Shown: piece by piece, positions 1 through 5,646 of the stretch
How the letters are laid out: each line of letters starts with the position of its first letter
Numbering within the stretch: the first letter of the stretch is position 1
The notes under the pieces: model-generated
Seen by the model: the letters and a program-made list of their open reading frames with translations, nothing else
What the model was told of the DNA's origin: nothing
The model's database searches: none
Program-made: the position numbers and the translations under genes
From: Candidatus Latescibacterota bacterium
GTDB lineage: Bacteria; JAAXHH01; JABIQT01
DNA: 7,644 nt
Assembly: GCA_018667995.1 (NCBI GenBank)
Contig: JABIQT010000941.1
Span: 1 to 7,644 of the forward strand
Direction of reading: 5' to 3'

Positions 1-127
1 AACTTACCGGCGACTGATTCTCGCCTATGCGCTCAAGCCGGCCGCCTGCCCGCACGGAGAAGTCACTGTCATCGAACAGCTGAAACTTGAACGAGGTGCT
101 TCCGACGTTGGCAATGAGGATATTCAT
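1..127 (-). CDS. Acetate/propionate-family kinase, N-terminal fragment (runs off left edge)
   Basis: Reading leftwards from an ATG at 125-127, the open frame encodes 42 residues beginning MNILIANVGSTSFKFQLFD. The NxGSxSxKF pattern (residues 7-15) is the first phosphate-binding motif of the acetate/propionate/butyrate kinase family (ASKHA fold), which converts acyl phosphate and ADP to carboxylate and ATP. About 90 percent of the usual roughly 400-residue protein lies outside the window. The next gene upstream on the same strand is a class II aldolase with a microcompartment-type tail, 81 bp away, so the two are probably co-transcribed. In PVM-type BMC loci a kinase of this family yields ATP from the acyl phosphate made from aldehydes. 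Substrate (acetyl, propionyl or lactyl phosphate) cannot be decided from this fragment. No clear SD precedes the start. Confidence 0.85.
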   Translation of the reverse strand, partial: MNILIANVGSTSFKFQLFDDSDFSVRAGGRLERIGENQSPVS

Positions 128-208
128 GGATGGGAATAAAGCTACCAATGCTTAAGAGACCGCGCGGATGAATGCTGATGTAGAGGGCGAATCAAATCTG
201 CAGACAGG

Positions 209-1069
209 TTACCTTACGGGGATAATCTTGGCCTGGCCATCGTCCCCGGATTCAGAGCCTCCAGCACCAAGTCGGTTAACCACCTCACGCGTTATGAGGC
301 GGACCAACTCGTCCTGAGACGGCTGTTCGTTAGCGCTATCCTTCTTGTTCGGCGGCATGATAGGCTGGCTATCGGCGACCGACTGATCGTTGATGTTATG
401 ACCGTTCTGTAGTTGGCAAACGGCTTTAGTAGTTACTCCGAAGCGATCTCGAAGTCCAATGAGGTTGTCGACGTCTTTTTTGCCCAGGCTGTTTACGTTA
501 CCCAGAAGACGGGCCGTCAGGGCAATGTTGGCGAAATGCTCCATGGTTTCCATTTTATGGTAAGCATTGATGACGTCCGGACCGATGGTCAAGGCACCGT
601 GGTTCTCCAGGAGGTAGGCGTCGTAGTCGTGCACGAACTTCCGAATGGGTTCTACGAGTTCCATCGTGCCGGGAAGACCATACTCCACTATCGGAACCGA
701 CCCCAGTGCAACTATTACCTCGGGCAACAGGCACTCCGTCAATGGGATCCCCGCCACAGAGAAGCCAGTAGCCGTCGGTGGGTGGGCGTGCGCGACCCCG
801 TTCACGTCTGATCGCTCTTGGTATACCATCAAATGCATTTTTATTTCAGATGAAGGTTTGAACCTGCCGGAGACCACATTTCCGTCATAGTCGATAACAA
901 TCAATTGCTCAGGCGTTAGAAATCCCTTGCTGACACCTGTCATTGTCACCAGTAGTCGATCTTCCGAAAGACGAACGCTTATGTTGCCATCATTCGAGGC
1001 TACATAGCCCCGTTCGTACATGCGTCTGCCTACATGAATTATGTCAGCCTTCGCCTGCTGCAGTGTCAT
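209..1069 (-). CDS. Class II (fuculose/rhamnulose-phosphate type) aldolase with C-terminal BMC encapsulation peptide
   Basis: This 286-residue class II aldolase/adducin-family protein (numbered from the ATG at 1067-1069) shows the phosphate-binding SNDGNIS loop (25-31), a zinc-site glutamate in SSE (Glu75), the AHAH pair (His94, His96) and the third zinc histidine in ENHG (His157). The family cleaves a ketose 1-phosphate, such as L-fuculose or L-rhamnulose 1-phosphate, into dihydroxyacetone phosphate and lactaldehyde. The domain ends near residue 210. A polar, Pro/Gln/Asn-rich linker follows, then an amphipathic helix (253-268, DELVRLITREVVNRLG) of the kind that targets cargo to microcompartments, and a short acidic/basic tail. 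Planctomycete PVM-BMC aldolases carry such extensions. An in-frame ATG at 1096 would add nine residues, but only the 1069 start has an SD (AAGGGG, 6-nt gap). Substrate identity is inferred. Confidence 0.9.
   Translation of the reverse strand: MTLQQAKADIIHVGRRMYERGYVASNDGNISVRLSEDRLLVTMTGVSKGFLTPEQLIVIDYDGNVVSGRFKPSSEIKMHLMVYQERSDVNGVAHAHPPTATGFSVAGIPLTECLLPEVIVALGSVPIVEYGLPGTMELVEPIRKFVHDYDAYLLENHGALTIGPDVINAYHKMETMEHFANIALTARLLGNVNSLGKKDVDNLIGLRDRFGVTTKAVCQLQNGHNINDQSVADSQPIMPPNKKDSANEQPSQDELVRLITREVVNRLGAGGSESGDDGQAKIIPVR
266..313 (-). other. Putative encapsulation-peptide segment of the aldolase
   Basis: These bases encode DELVRLITREVVNRLG. Hydrophobic residues recur at i, i+3/i+4 spacing (L, V, I, V, V, L), giving one non-polar face on a charged helix, and the segment is joined to the enzyme by a long low-complexity polar linker. 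It ends in LG, followed by AGG. This pattern matches the known design of BMC encapsulation peptides. It is a pattern match, not a demonstrated function. Confidence 0.75.
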
Positions 1070-1075
1070 GTTCAA

Positions 1076-1081
1076 CCCCTT
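1076..1081 (-). promoter_or_regulatory. Ribosome binding site deciding the aldolase start
   Basis: On the minus strand AAGGGG lies 6 nt before the ATG at 1067-1069. No comparable site precedes the in-frame ATG at 1094-1096. The family alignment also begins near MTLQQAK, which is the downstream start. Confidence 0.55.
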
Positions 1082-1142
1082 GATATTTCTGGCCATACGC
1101 CATGGTTAGATTCTGGCGCAGTTTTTCAGTTTCTTTGAAGAC

Positions 1143-1163
1143 AAACGCCCAATATAGGCGTCT
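1143..1163. repeat. Inverted repeat across the -10 box upstream of the aldolase (candidate operator)
   Basis: The arms AAACGCC (1143-1149) and GGCGTCT (1157-1163) are separated by CAATATA. The inner five base pairs are perfect (ACGCC/GGCGT), and the outer pairs include one mismatch that becomes a G-T wobble in the minus-strand RNA. The loop contains the -10 hexamer of the predicted aldolase promoter, so a dimeric repressor bound here would block RNA polymerase. The alternative is a short RNA hairpin ending the upstream transcript, but no T-run follows on the minus strand. Confidence 0.4.
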
Positions 1164-1179
1164 GACCTACTATACACAA
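1151..1179 (-). promoter_or_regulatory. Predicted sigma-70-type promoter for the aldolase/kinase genes
   Basis: On the minus strand, TTGTGT (1179-1174) and TATATT (1156-1151) are separated by 17 nt. The -10 matches the consensus at five of six positions and the -35 at three of six. The -35 lies inside the last codons of the upstream SelA-like gene. This would let the aldolase and kinase be transcribed independently of it. Transcription would start near 1144, leaving a leader of about 75 nt. Confidence 0.45.
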
Positions 1180-2540
1180 GTGTTTTTAAGCACAGATGTT
1201 AGTGTCCCGATTTGCCATTCCTCGACCGTTCGCATGTCGATTAACACATTGCTTCCTTCGCATCCAGAAAGAACTGATGGGACATGGTCACGGAGGCGCC
1301 TGGCAAGACCCTTGGCGGGTGTGTTCTTTACACTGATAATGAGGCTATAACCCGGGATGGACTCCGAAGGAAGGCGTGCTTCCGTCAGATGGGTAATGGA
1401 CTTGGTCGTTCTAATTTCATATGCGAATTCAGGGCTCTCGCGGCATGCCTTCAGTACACGCTCCATTCGGTTGAGAATGCTGGTCTCAGATGTCAATATT
1501 GCCCTTCCAGGTGCATTATTTGAGAGTCCCCCTGATCCTTCGTCATATCCGGCGAGGGCGTTGACCATGTGAGTCTGGCTATCTGTTTTGGACGCCAGGT
1601 ACGATGCCAATGTGTTGTTCAAAATGGCATCCATGGCATGAGATTCGCCTGCGACGATGCCACAGGGCGGACCGCCCGTAAATTCGCTCCGGCAAATGGC
1701 GATGGAAACGCCTGAACTGATCGCGTCTCGGATGGATGGGCCAAGATTTAGGATGCCGCTGCGTATCGGAGATAGCGTGGTCAATCCAGCCCCATAAATG
1801 ACGGGGATCCCCAATCGCCGCCCCAGTGTGGCGATCTCTGCTATTCCTACTTCCTTTGAGAACCCTTCAAAACCATATGTTTGCGGCCTAAGGTACAAGA
1901 TTGCTCCCGTATTTCCACCGATAGCTATCTCATAATCTTCAATATGAACTTTGTTTGTAGCACCGACTTCGACAGGTTGAACCTGGCATTCCTCAAGAAG
2001 ATCCAGCACTCGCAGATTGCCCCACGTACCAACCTGGGCACGCGCGATAATGACCTCTTTACCCGGGCAAAGACTATTCACGGCCAACCAAAGTCCCGCG
2101 ATATAGTCACGGAACAGGCAAGTACGTTCCGCTCCCGTAATCCTGCTCAAGATTGTCTCTGCAGGAGTGGCATCAATAGCAAGCTTCGAGACGGCCTGAT
2201 CAATCGTAGAGGGCTGAACTGGGAGATTCGCCGCTGCGTTGGCGTAGCTCGTCTGAAACAGGACTCCAGAGGCGTTGATGGGTAAGGAGGCCTCGTCCTG
2301 CGCTGCCTCGAGAATCCGAGAACAGACCACGTCTACCAGTGCCTGCAGCGAAATATCCTTCGGTGCTGAAGTCTGCTCTCTGATCGACGATCTGATTTCC
2401 GCCAGAAGTGATCGTACAGTCTGGACTACTTTGGATCGCGCGTGCGTCGCGCAGATTTTCTTTAGCCTCTCGTCCTGCAGGAGTGTACTCACGGCCGGAA
2501 CGGATGACATAGGCGCATGCACCCTAGGCTTATGCTTCAT
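1170..2540 (-). CDS. SelA-fold protein lacking the PLP lysine (inactive L-seryl-tRNA(Sec) selenium transferase homologue)
   Basis: The 456-residue product follows bacterial SelA over its whole length. It has the N-terminal helical domain (SVPAVSTLLQDERL, 13-26), INASGVLFQTS where SelA has INLTGTVLHTN (88-98), RITGAE (133-138), EVGATNKVHIEDY (191-203), TYGFEGF (221-227), GVS...GGPPCGIVAG (277-298) and a matching C-terminal domain (RLPSES near 389; LIDMRTVEEWQ, 433-443). The catalytic core is changed. SelA's SGDKLLGG, carrying the PLP lysine, is CRSEFTGG here (283-290), and the PLP-pyridine aspartate of TDLGSG is glycine (YGAG, Gly250). PLP-dependent selenocysteinyl-tRNA synthesis is therefore very unlikely. 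The conserved fold and uninterrupted frame suggest a selected non-PLP or scaffold role, which is unknown. The first 11 bp overlap the DUF2064 gene, so translation may be coupled. An alternative ATG at 2510 has a weak AGGG 9-11 nt upstream. Confidence 0.85.
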   Translation of the reverse strand: MKHKPRVHAPMSSVPAVSTLLQDERLKKICATHARSKVVQTVRSLLAEIRSSIREQTSAPKDISLQALVDVVCSRILEAAQDEASLPINASGVLFQTSYANAAANLPVQPSTIDQAVSKLAIDATPAETILSRITGAERTCLFRDYIAGLWLAVNSLCPGKEVIIARAQVGTWGNLRVLDLLEECQVQPVEVGATNKVHIEDYEIAIGGNTGAILYLRPQTYGFEGFSKEVGIAEIATLGRRLGIPVIYGAGLTTLSPIRSGILNLGPSIRDAISSGVSIAICRSEFTGGPPCGIVAGESHAMDAILNNTLASYLASKTDSQTHMVNALAGYDEGSGGLSNNAPGRAILTSETSILNRMERVLKACRESPEFAYEIRTTKSITHLTEARLPSESIPGYSLIISVKNTPAKGLARRLRDHVPSVLSGCEGSNVLIDMRTVEEWQIGTLTSVLKNTCV

Positions 2541-3249
2541 CTTGCAGTCGGTCTAACCGTTCTGACATGGACATCAGGATTACCTCAGAATTGGCCCCGG
2601 TATAACGATCTCCGGCGTCGCGGATGGAGGCGATTGTCTGGCGAAGATTGAGCAAGTCCTTTGCCTGATCCACATCGGACCATTCAGGTAGCTCAAGTAG
2701 ACTCAGGCCTGCTGTAGTTGCCGCCCGTATAGTCTGTGGGTAAACCAAATCGGTGCTCCAACTAATATCTCTAAATAAATCAATGTATCTGTCGTTGTGG
2801 GTGCGTTGATTTTTCAGACCAATAAGGTAGTAGCCTCCGTCCGTGGCTGGTCCCAATACAACGTCATGTTCTCTTAGTCCATCAAAGGCCTGCTCGAAGA
2901 TGTGCTGTGGTAATGCCGGGCAATCGCTCCCTACGGTGACAACGCCCATTGTGTCGTTCACCAAAGTATTACGAAAGGCGCGCAGGAGTCGATCCCCAAG
3001 CGACTCTCCCGATTGCGCAAACCACGATACGGTAGGAGATCCTATAATCTCTCGGAGTACCGGCTCGGCATCGGCGGGGCTGTATGCGACGCTTGTTTGC
3101 GTATTGGCCACTGACCGAGCCGTGTTTAGCGTGTCCTGGACAAAGGCGCGATAGAGTTCCGCAGCCTCACGTGATGTCAGAAATGGAGACAGACGGGTTT
3201 TAACAGTCCCGGGGGTGGGGGATTTTGCGAATACTACGATTGACTGCAA
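2530..3249 (-). CDS. DUF2064/TIGR04282-family GT-A-type glycosyltransferase or nucleotidyltransferase
   Basis: The 239-residue product has the full set of DUF2064 motifs. These are FAKSPTPGTVKTRL at residues 7-20 (the nucleotide-binding loop with basic residues Lys9, Lys17 and Arg19), GESLGDRL at 81-88, VGSDCPAL at 106-113 (DxD-like metal/nucleotide site), GPATDGGYYLIGL at 133-145 and the late W.DVD segment near 190-194. The fold is Rossmann-like GT-A, related to MobA. Database names call this family 'arsenosugar biosynthesis glycosyltransferase', but no arsenic gene is present here, so the substrate is unknown. A polar C-terminal extension of about 25 residues, rich in charged and Met residues, follows the usual domain. 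Its start is TTG at 3247-3249, supported by GGAG 6 nt upstream. It heads a minus-strand transcript and overlaps the SelA-like gene. Confidence 0.85.
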   Translation of the reverse strand: MQSIVVFAKSPTPGTVKTRLSPFLTSREAAELYRAFVQDTLNTARSVANTQTSVAYSPADAEPVLREIIGSPTVSWFAQSGESLGDRLLRAFRNTLVNDTMGVVTVGSDCPALPQHIFEQAFDGLREHDVVLGPATDGGYYLIGLKNQRTHNDRYIDLFRDISWSTDLVYPQTIRAATTAGLSLLELPEWSDVDQAKDLLNLRQTIASIRDAGDRYTGANSEVILMSMSERLDRLQDEA

Positions 3250-3255
3250 AGGATA

Positions 3256-3259
3256 CTCC
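3256..3259 (-). promoter_or_regulatory. Ribosome binding site supporting the TTG start of the DUF2064 gene
   Basis: GGAG on the minus strand lies 6 nt before the TTG at 3247-3249. The predicted protein begins QSIVVFAKSP directly after it, the normal N-terminus of this family, so the rare start codon is likely real. Confidence 0.6.
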
Positions 3260-3279
3260 GTTGAAATTGGTTAAGGGGA

Positions 3280-3308
3280 ACAATACCCGATACCCTAATT
3301 CCTGTCAA
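3280..3308 (-). promoter_or_regulatory. Predicted promoter for the DUF2064/SelA-like transcript
   Basis: On the minus strand, a perfect -35 TTGACA (3308-3303) and a -10 TATTGT (3285-3280, four of six) are separated by exactly 17 nt. Transcription would start near 3273, about 24 nt before the TTG start codon. A second TTGACT (3320-3315) is less well placed. Confidence 0.6.
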
Positions 3309-3394
3309 TATTCAAGTCAACTATGAGGCTGATATGGCTGAAAATCACCGTCCCTAACATGAAGCAAGACCTATGTGTTATGGCCAGATATGGC

Positions 3395-3424
3395 TTGACA
3401 TCATGTTTCACGAATGCATATGTT
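3395..3424 (+). promoter_or_regulatory. Predicted promoter for the IscS-like gene
   Basis: A perfect -35 TTGACA (3395-3400) is followed after 18 nt by TATGTT (3419-3424), a four-of-six -10. Transcription would start near 3431 and give a leader of about 45 nt ending in a strong SD. With the minus-strand promoter at 3280-3308, the 226-bp gap forms a divergent control region. The 9-mer GATATGGCT occurs twice in it (3331-3339 and 3387-3395). Confidence 0.55.
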
Positions 3425-3475
3425 CAAAATCTTTGCGAAGTTGAGATTATTGAGGTATTTCGAGGTGGATAGGAC

Positions 3476-4291
3476 ATGCCTGCTAGTAATAGTTCGCTTG
3501 CAAATCGGGTTCCTGAGTCTACAGATCCACGCGTCCTTGATGAGATGATGCCTTACCTCACCGAACTGTTTGGAAATGCCGCCAGCCTCAACCACTCCTT
3601 CGGATGGGCGGCGCAGGATGCGTGCGACCGTGCAAGAGATCAGATCGCCGCGGCCATAGGAGCGCGAAGTGGTCGTGAGGTGGTTTTTACGAGTAGCCAT
3701 TTGGAGTCGGACCGGCTTGCGGTTCTTGGTGTGGCGACAGCATATACAGATCGTGGGCAACACGTGCTGGCATCGGGCTCCGAATGCTATCTCCGTCACA
3801 TGCGTGAAATAGCAGAAGACAATGAAGAAATCGAACTGGGCTTGATCCCTTTGGACCAAACCGGGGTTCCAGATTTTGAATCATTCAGAAAGGTTGCCAG
3901 AGGAAACACGGTCCTGTATTCACTGGCCATTGAATCCGATACTGAGGATCTTTCGGCTCACCTGAGAACGGTCGGGCAATTATGCAGGGAGCGGGGCGTC
4001 CTGTTTCATGTCAGCACCGCTGACATTTTGATTCGGCGTCATATCAGTGTTGAAGATGCTCACATTGACCTGCTCACACTGGACAGTCGAAAACTGGCCG
4101 GTCCCCCGGGAATAAGCGCACTTTACGTTCGAGCCCGGAAGCCGATGGTCCGTCTTGCCCCCTTGATCGATGGTGGTGGGCAGGAGAGAGGGCGAAGATC
4201 CGGTACTCTCAATGTAGCTGGAATTGTGGGACTGGGCGCAGCCTGTCATTTCTGCGACGAGGCTCACAAGCTGATGGAAGGATCACAGTGA
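3476..4291 (+). CDS. Truncated, catalytically degenerate IscS/NifS-like class V aminotransferase-fold protein
   Basis: The 271 residues align with cysteine desulfurases of the IscS type. Matching segments are DPRVLDEMM (17-25), FGNAASLNHSFGW (32-44), REVVFTSSHLESDRLAVLG (67-85), GPPGISALYVRARKP (209-223) and GGGQERGRRSGTLNVAGIVGLG (233-254). Lys206 occupies the Schiff-base position (SRK instead of SGHK). Other key residues are altered. The His of TEHK is Cys104, the Asp/Gln pair of HVDATQ is Ser180/Asp183, and the NNEIG motif is SDTED. The first strand (LDYSATTP) is also lost. The usual protein is about 380-400 residues. This one stops before the C-terminal domain, so the sulfur-carrying cysteine loop is absent. 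It has a good SD (GAGGTGG, 7-nt gap) and promoter, so it may be expressed. Desulfurase activity is not expected, and the role is unknown. Confidence 0.8.
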   Translation: MPASNSSLANRVPESTDPRVLDEMMPYLTELFGNAASLNHSFGWAAQDACDRARDQIAAAIGARSGREVVFTSSHLESDRLAVLGVATAYTDRGQHVLASGSECYLRHMREIAEDNEEIELGLIPLDQTGVPDFESFRKVARGNTVLYSLAIESDTEDLSAHLRTVGQLCRERGVLFHVSTADILIRRHISVEDAHIDLLTLDSRKLAGPPGISALYVRARKPMVRLAPLIDGGGQERGRRSGTLNVAGIVGLGAACHFCDEAHKLMEGSQ

Positions 4292-4612
4292 GCTTGCGCG
4301 GTCGCGTTGCGCTTGTTACGGGCGCCAGAGTTGGCCTACCATGGCCACACCTCAGCGAACGAGAGCCTGCCGGTCTTTTAGAGAAGTCAGGCACGAGACA
4401 TCGGAACGGATGGCGTCATTATCAATATGGTAGCGCCGGGATTGATGGCCGGGACCGGCATGAGTTGACATCATAACGAGACTTCGCGGGGCGGAGTGCC
4501 CAGGCGAACCTTTGTTGGACGACTCAGCAGACTTGAAGAGTGGTTTCATTGCCTCGGCATCATTCGTGACGGGGCAGGTCTTGTGGTTGACGATGGGCTA
4601 ACGATGAGATGA
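4288..4612 (+). pseudogene. Decayed short-chain dehydrogenase/reductase (FabG-like) remnant
   Basis: A GTG at 4288-4290 overlaps the upstream stop as GTGA and opens SLRGRVALVTGA, the standard SDR N-terminus and glycine-motif start. Homology then breaks up. From 4391 another frame encodes RDIGTDGVIINMVAPGLMAGTG, the SDR segment that normally sits around residue 180-195, and reaches an in-frame TGA at 4466-4468. The same frame continues with PRRTFVGRLSRLEEW. A third stretch (from 4551) gives ASASFVTGQV, and after one more frame change VVDDGLTMR ends at TGA 4610-4612. Only about 325 of the expected 750 bp remain. The Tyr-x-x-x-Lys active-site region falls in the missing middle. Internal deletion, at least three frame changes and a stop make this a pseudogene. 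The tidy start overlap implies it was once an operon partner of the IscS-like gene. Confidence 0.8.
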
Positions 4613-4662
4613 AGGATCAAGGATCGACGCTGTTTGGCTGTTGACGGTGTCGCCCTTAACTC

Positions 4663-4667
4663 AGGAG
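4663..4667 (+). promoter_or_regulatory. Ribosome binding site of nrnA
   Basis: AGGAG lies 7 nt before the ATG at 4675 and fixes that start. The 62 bp between the pseudogene end and nrnA holds no convincing promoter or terminator, so nrnA may be read from further upstream. Confidence 0.6.
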
Positions 4668-4674
4668 ATGTACT

Positions 4675-5646
4675 ATGTGGACCGAGATTGAGCGTGTTAT
4701 AGACGCGAACCAGAAATTTGTGGTCACCAGTCATGTGAATCCAGATGGTGATTCAATTGGTTCGGCTTTGGCCCTGTGTGAGTTTTTGAGGGCACGGGGT
4801 AAAGAGGCCGTTGTTATGACCAGCGACGAGGCACCGATGGTGTACCGTTGGCTGGATCCAGGTGGAGATATGATTTCACCAGCGACGGAGGAGGACCACC
4901 ACCATATCACATCGGCGGATGCGGTCTTCATTGTGGATGTGAATGGATGGGAGCGACTTGGGAGCATTGGAGAAATCATTCGTGATGCGGCGGCCGTTAA
5001 AGCTGTGATCGACCACCACCCGTATCGAGAGGAAATTACACCAATCACCGTTGTGGACACATCCGCCTGCTCAACAGCGGAACTGATTTATGATCTAATT
5101 ACATCACTAGGCGGACCCCTTTCCCGGAGGGCGGCCGACGGTCTCTATACTGGAATTCTGACTGACACGGGATCATTTCGCTTTGCGAACACCTCCCCTG
5201 TGGCTCACCGGATTACTTCGAGCTTGCTTGATGCCGGTGTGGAACCCGCCACGGTCTACGATCTTGTATACAACCAGAATTCTGAAGCCAGAACACGATT
5301 GATGGGAAAGGTGCTATCGGGAATCTCATTTGCCGGAAATGGGCAAGTTTCCTGGTTGACCGTAACCCGAGATATGATCGCGGACGCGGGCACGAGACCA
5401 GAAGATACGAGCGGATTTGTAGACGCGGCAATGACGATCGCCGGCGTGGAGATTGGGATAATCTTCGTAGAGGCCCCGGACAATAAGGTTCGTATCAGTC
5501 TGCGCTCCAGAGGCAACAAGGATGTTAACAAAGTAGCCTCCAATCTGGGCGGCGGTGGTCACAAAAACGCGTCAGGGGTAGTTTTCCAAGGATCAATCGA
5601 AGAGGCGGTGATAGCCGTTACCGGTGAAGCCGTGAAAGCCCTTTGA
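4675..5646 (+). CDS. nrnA: DHH/DHHA1 phosphoesterase, NrnA-type oligoribonuclease / pAp phosphatase
   Basis: The 323-residue protein is full length for NrnA, a cytoplasmic Mn-dependent enzyme that degrades nanoRNA and dephosphorylates 3'-phosphoadenosine 5'-phosphate. The DHH domain shows SHVNPDGDSIGS (19-30; metal ligands His20, Asp24, Asp26), Asp88 in VDVN, the name-giving DHH at 113-115 and ILTDTGSFRF (161-170; Asp164). The DHHA1 domain carries the substrate-binding SLRSRG (275-280) and GGGGHKNASG (292-301) motifs. All catalytic residues expected from family knowledge are present, so it should be active. The DHH is followed by PYREE instead of the more usual xxN pattern, a small variation. 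Its stop overlaps the next gene by 4 bp. nrnA is commonly a housekeeping gene, so its coupling to a transporter operon may be chance packing. Confidence 0.93.
   Translation: MWTEIERVIDANQKFVVTSHVNPDGDSIGSALALCEFLRARGKEAVVMTSDEAPMVYRWLDPGGDMISPATEEDHHHITSADAVFIVDVNGWERLGSIGEIIRDAAAVKAVIDHHPYREEITPITVVDTSACSTAELIYDLITSLGGPLSRRAADGLYTGILTDTGSFRFANTSPVAHRITSSLLDAGVEPATVYDLVYNQNSEARTRLMGKVLSGISFAGNGQVSWLTVTRDMIADAGTRPEDTSGFVDAAMTIAGVEIGIIFVEAPDNKVRISLRSRGNKDVNKVASNLGGGGHKNASGVVFQGSIEEAVIAVTGEAVKAL

Noticed and set aside
1143-1163. Rho-independent terminator between the SelA-like and aldolase genes
   Set aside because: The hairpin has only about seven pairs including a wobble, and no T-run follows it on the minus strand. 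Its position over a -10 box suits an operator better.
1170-2540. Calling this gene selA
   Set aside because: The lysine and aspartate essential for PLP chemistry are missing, so the standard name and function would mislead.
2530-3249. Arsenosugar biosynthesis role implied by the TIGR04282 family name
   Set aside because: No ArsS-type radical SAM, ArsM or other arsenic gene is present in the window. The family name alone does not support this substrate.
3476-4291. Calling this gene iscS/nifS or a cysteine desulfurase
   Set aside because: The catalytic histidine, PLP-contacting residues and the whole cysteine-bearing C-terminal region are absent.
4466-4468. TGA inside the SDR-like frame as a possible selenocysteine codon, given the nearby SelA homologue
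   Set aside because: The surrounding frame is already broken by a large deletion and further shifts, SDRs have no conserved Cys/Sec at this point, I saw no SECIS-like hairpin after it, and the SelA-like protein appears inactive. A TGG-to-TGA nonsense change is simpler.
4613-4632. Short tandem AAGGATC/CAAGGATC repeat before nrnA
   Set aside because: Two copies of a 7-8 nt unit are too few and too short to distinguish from chance.
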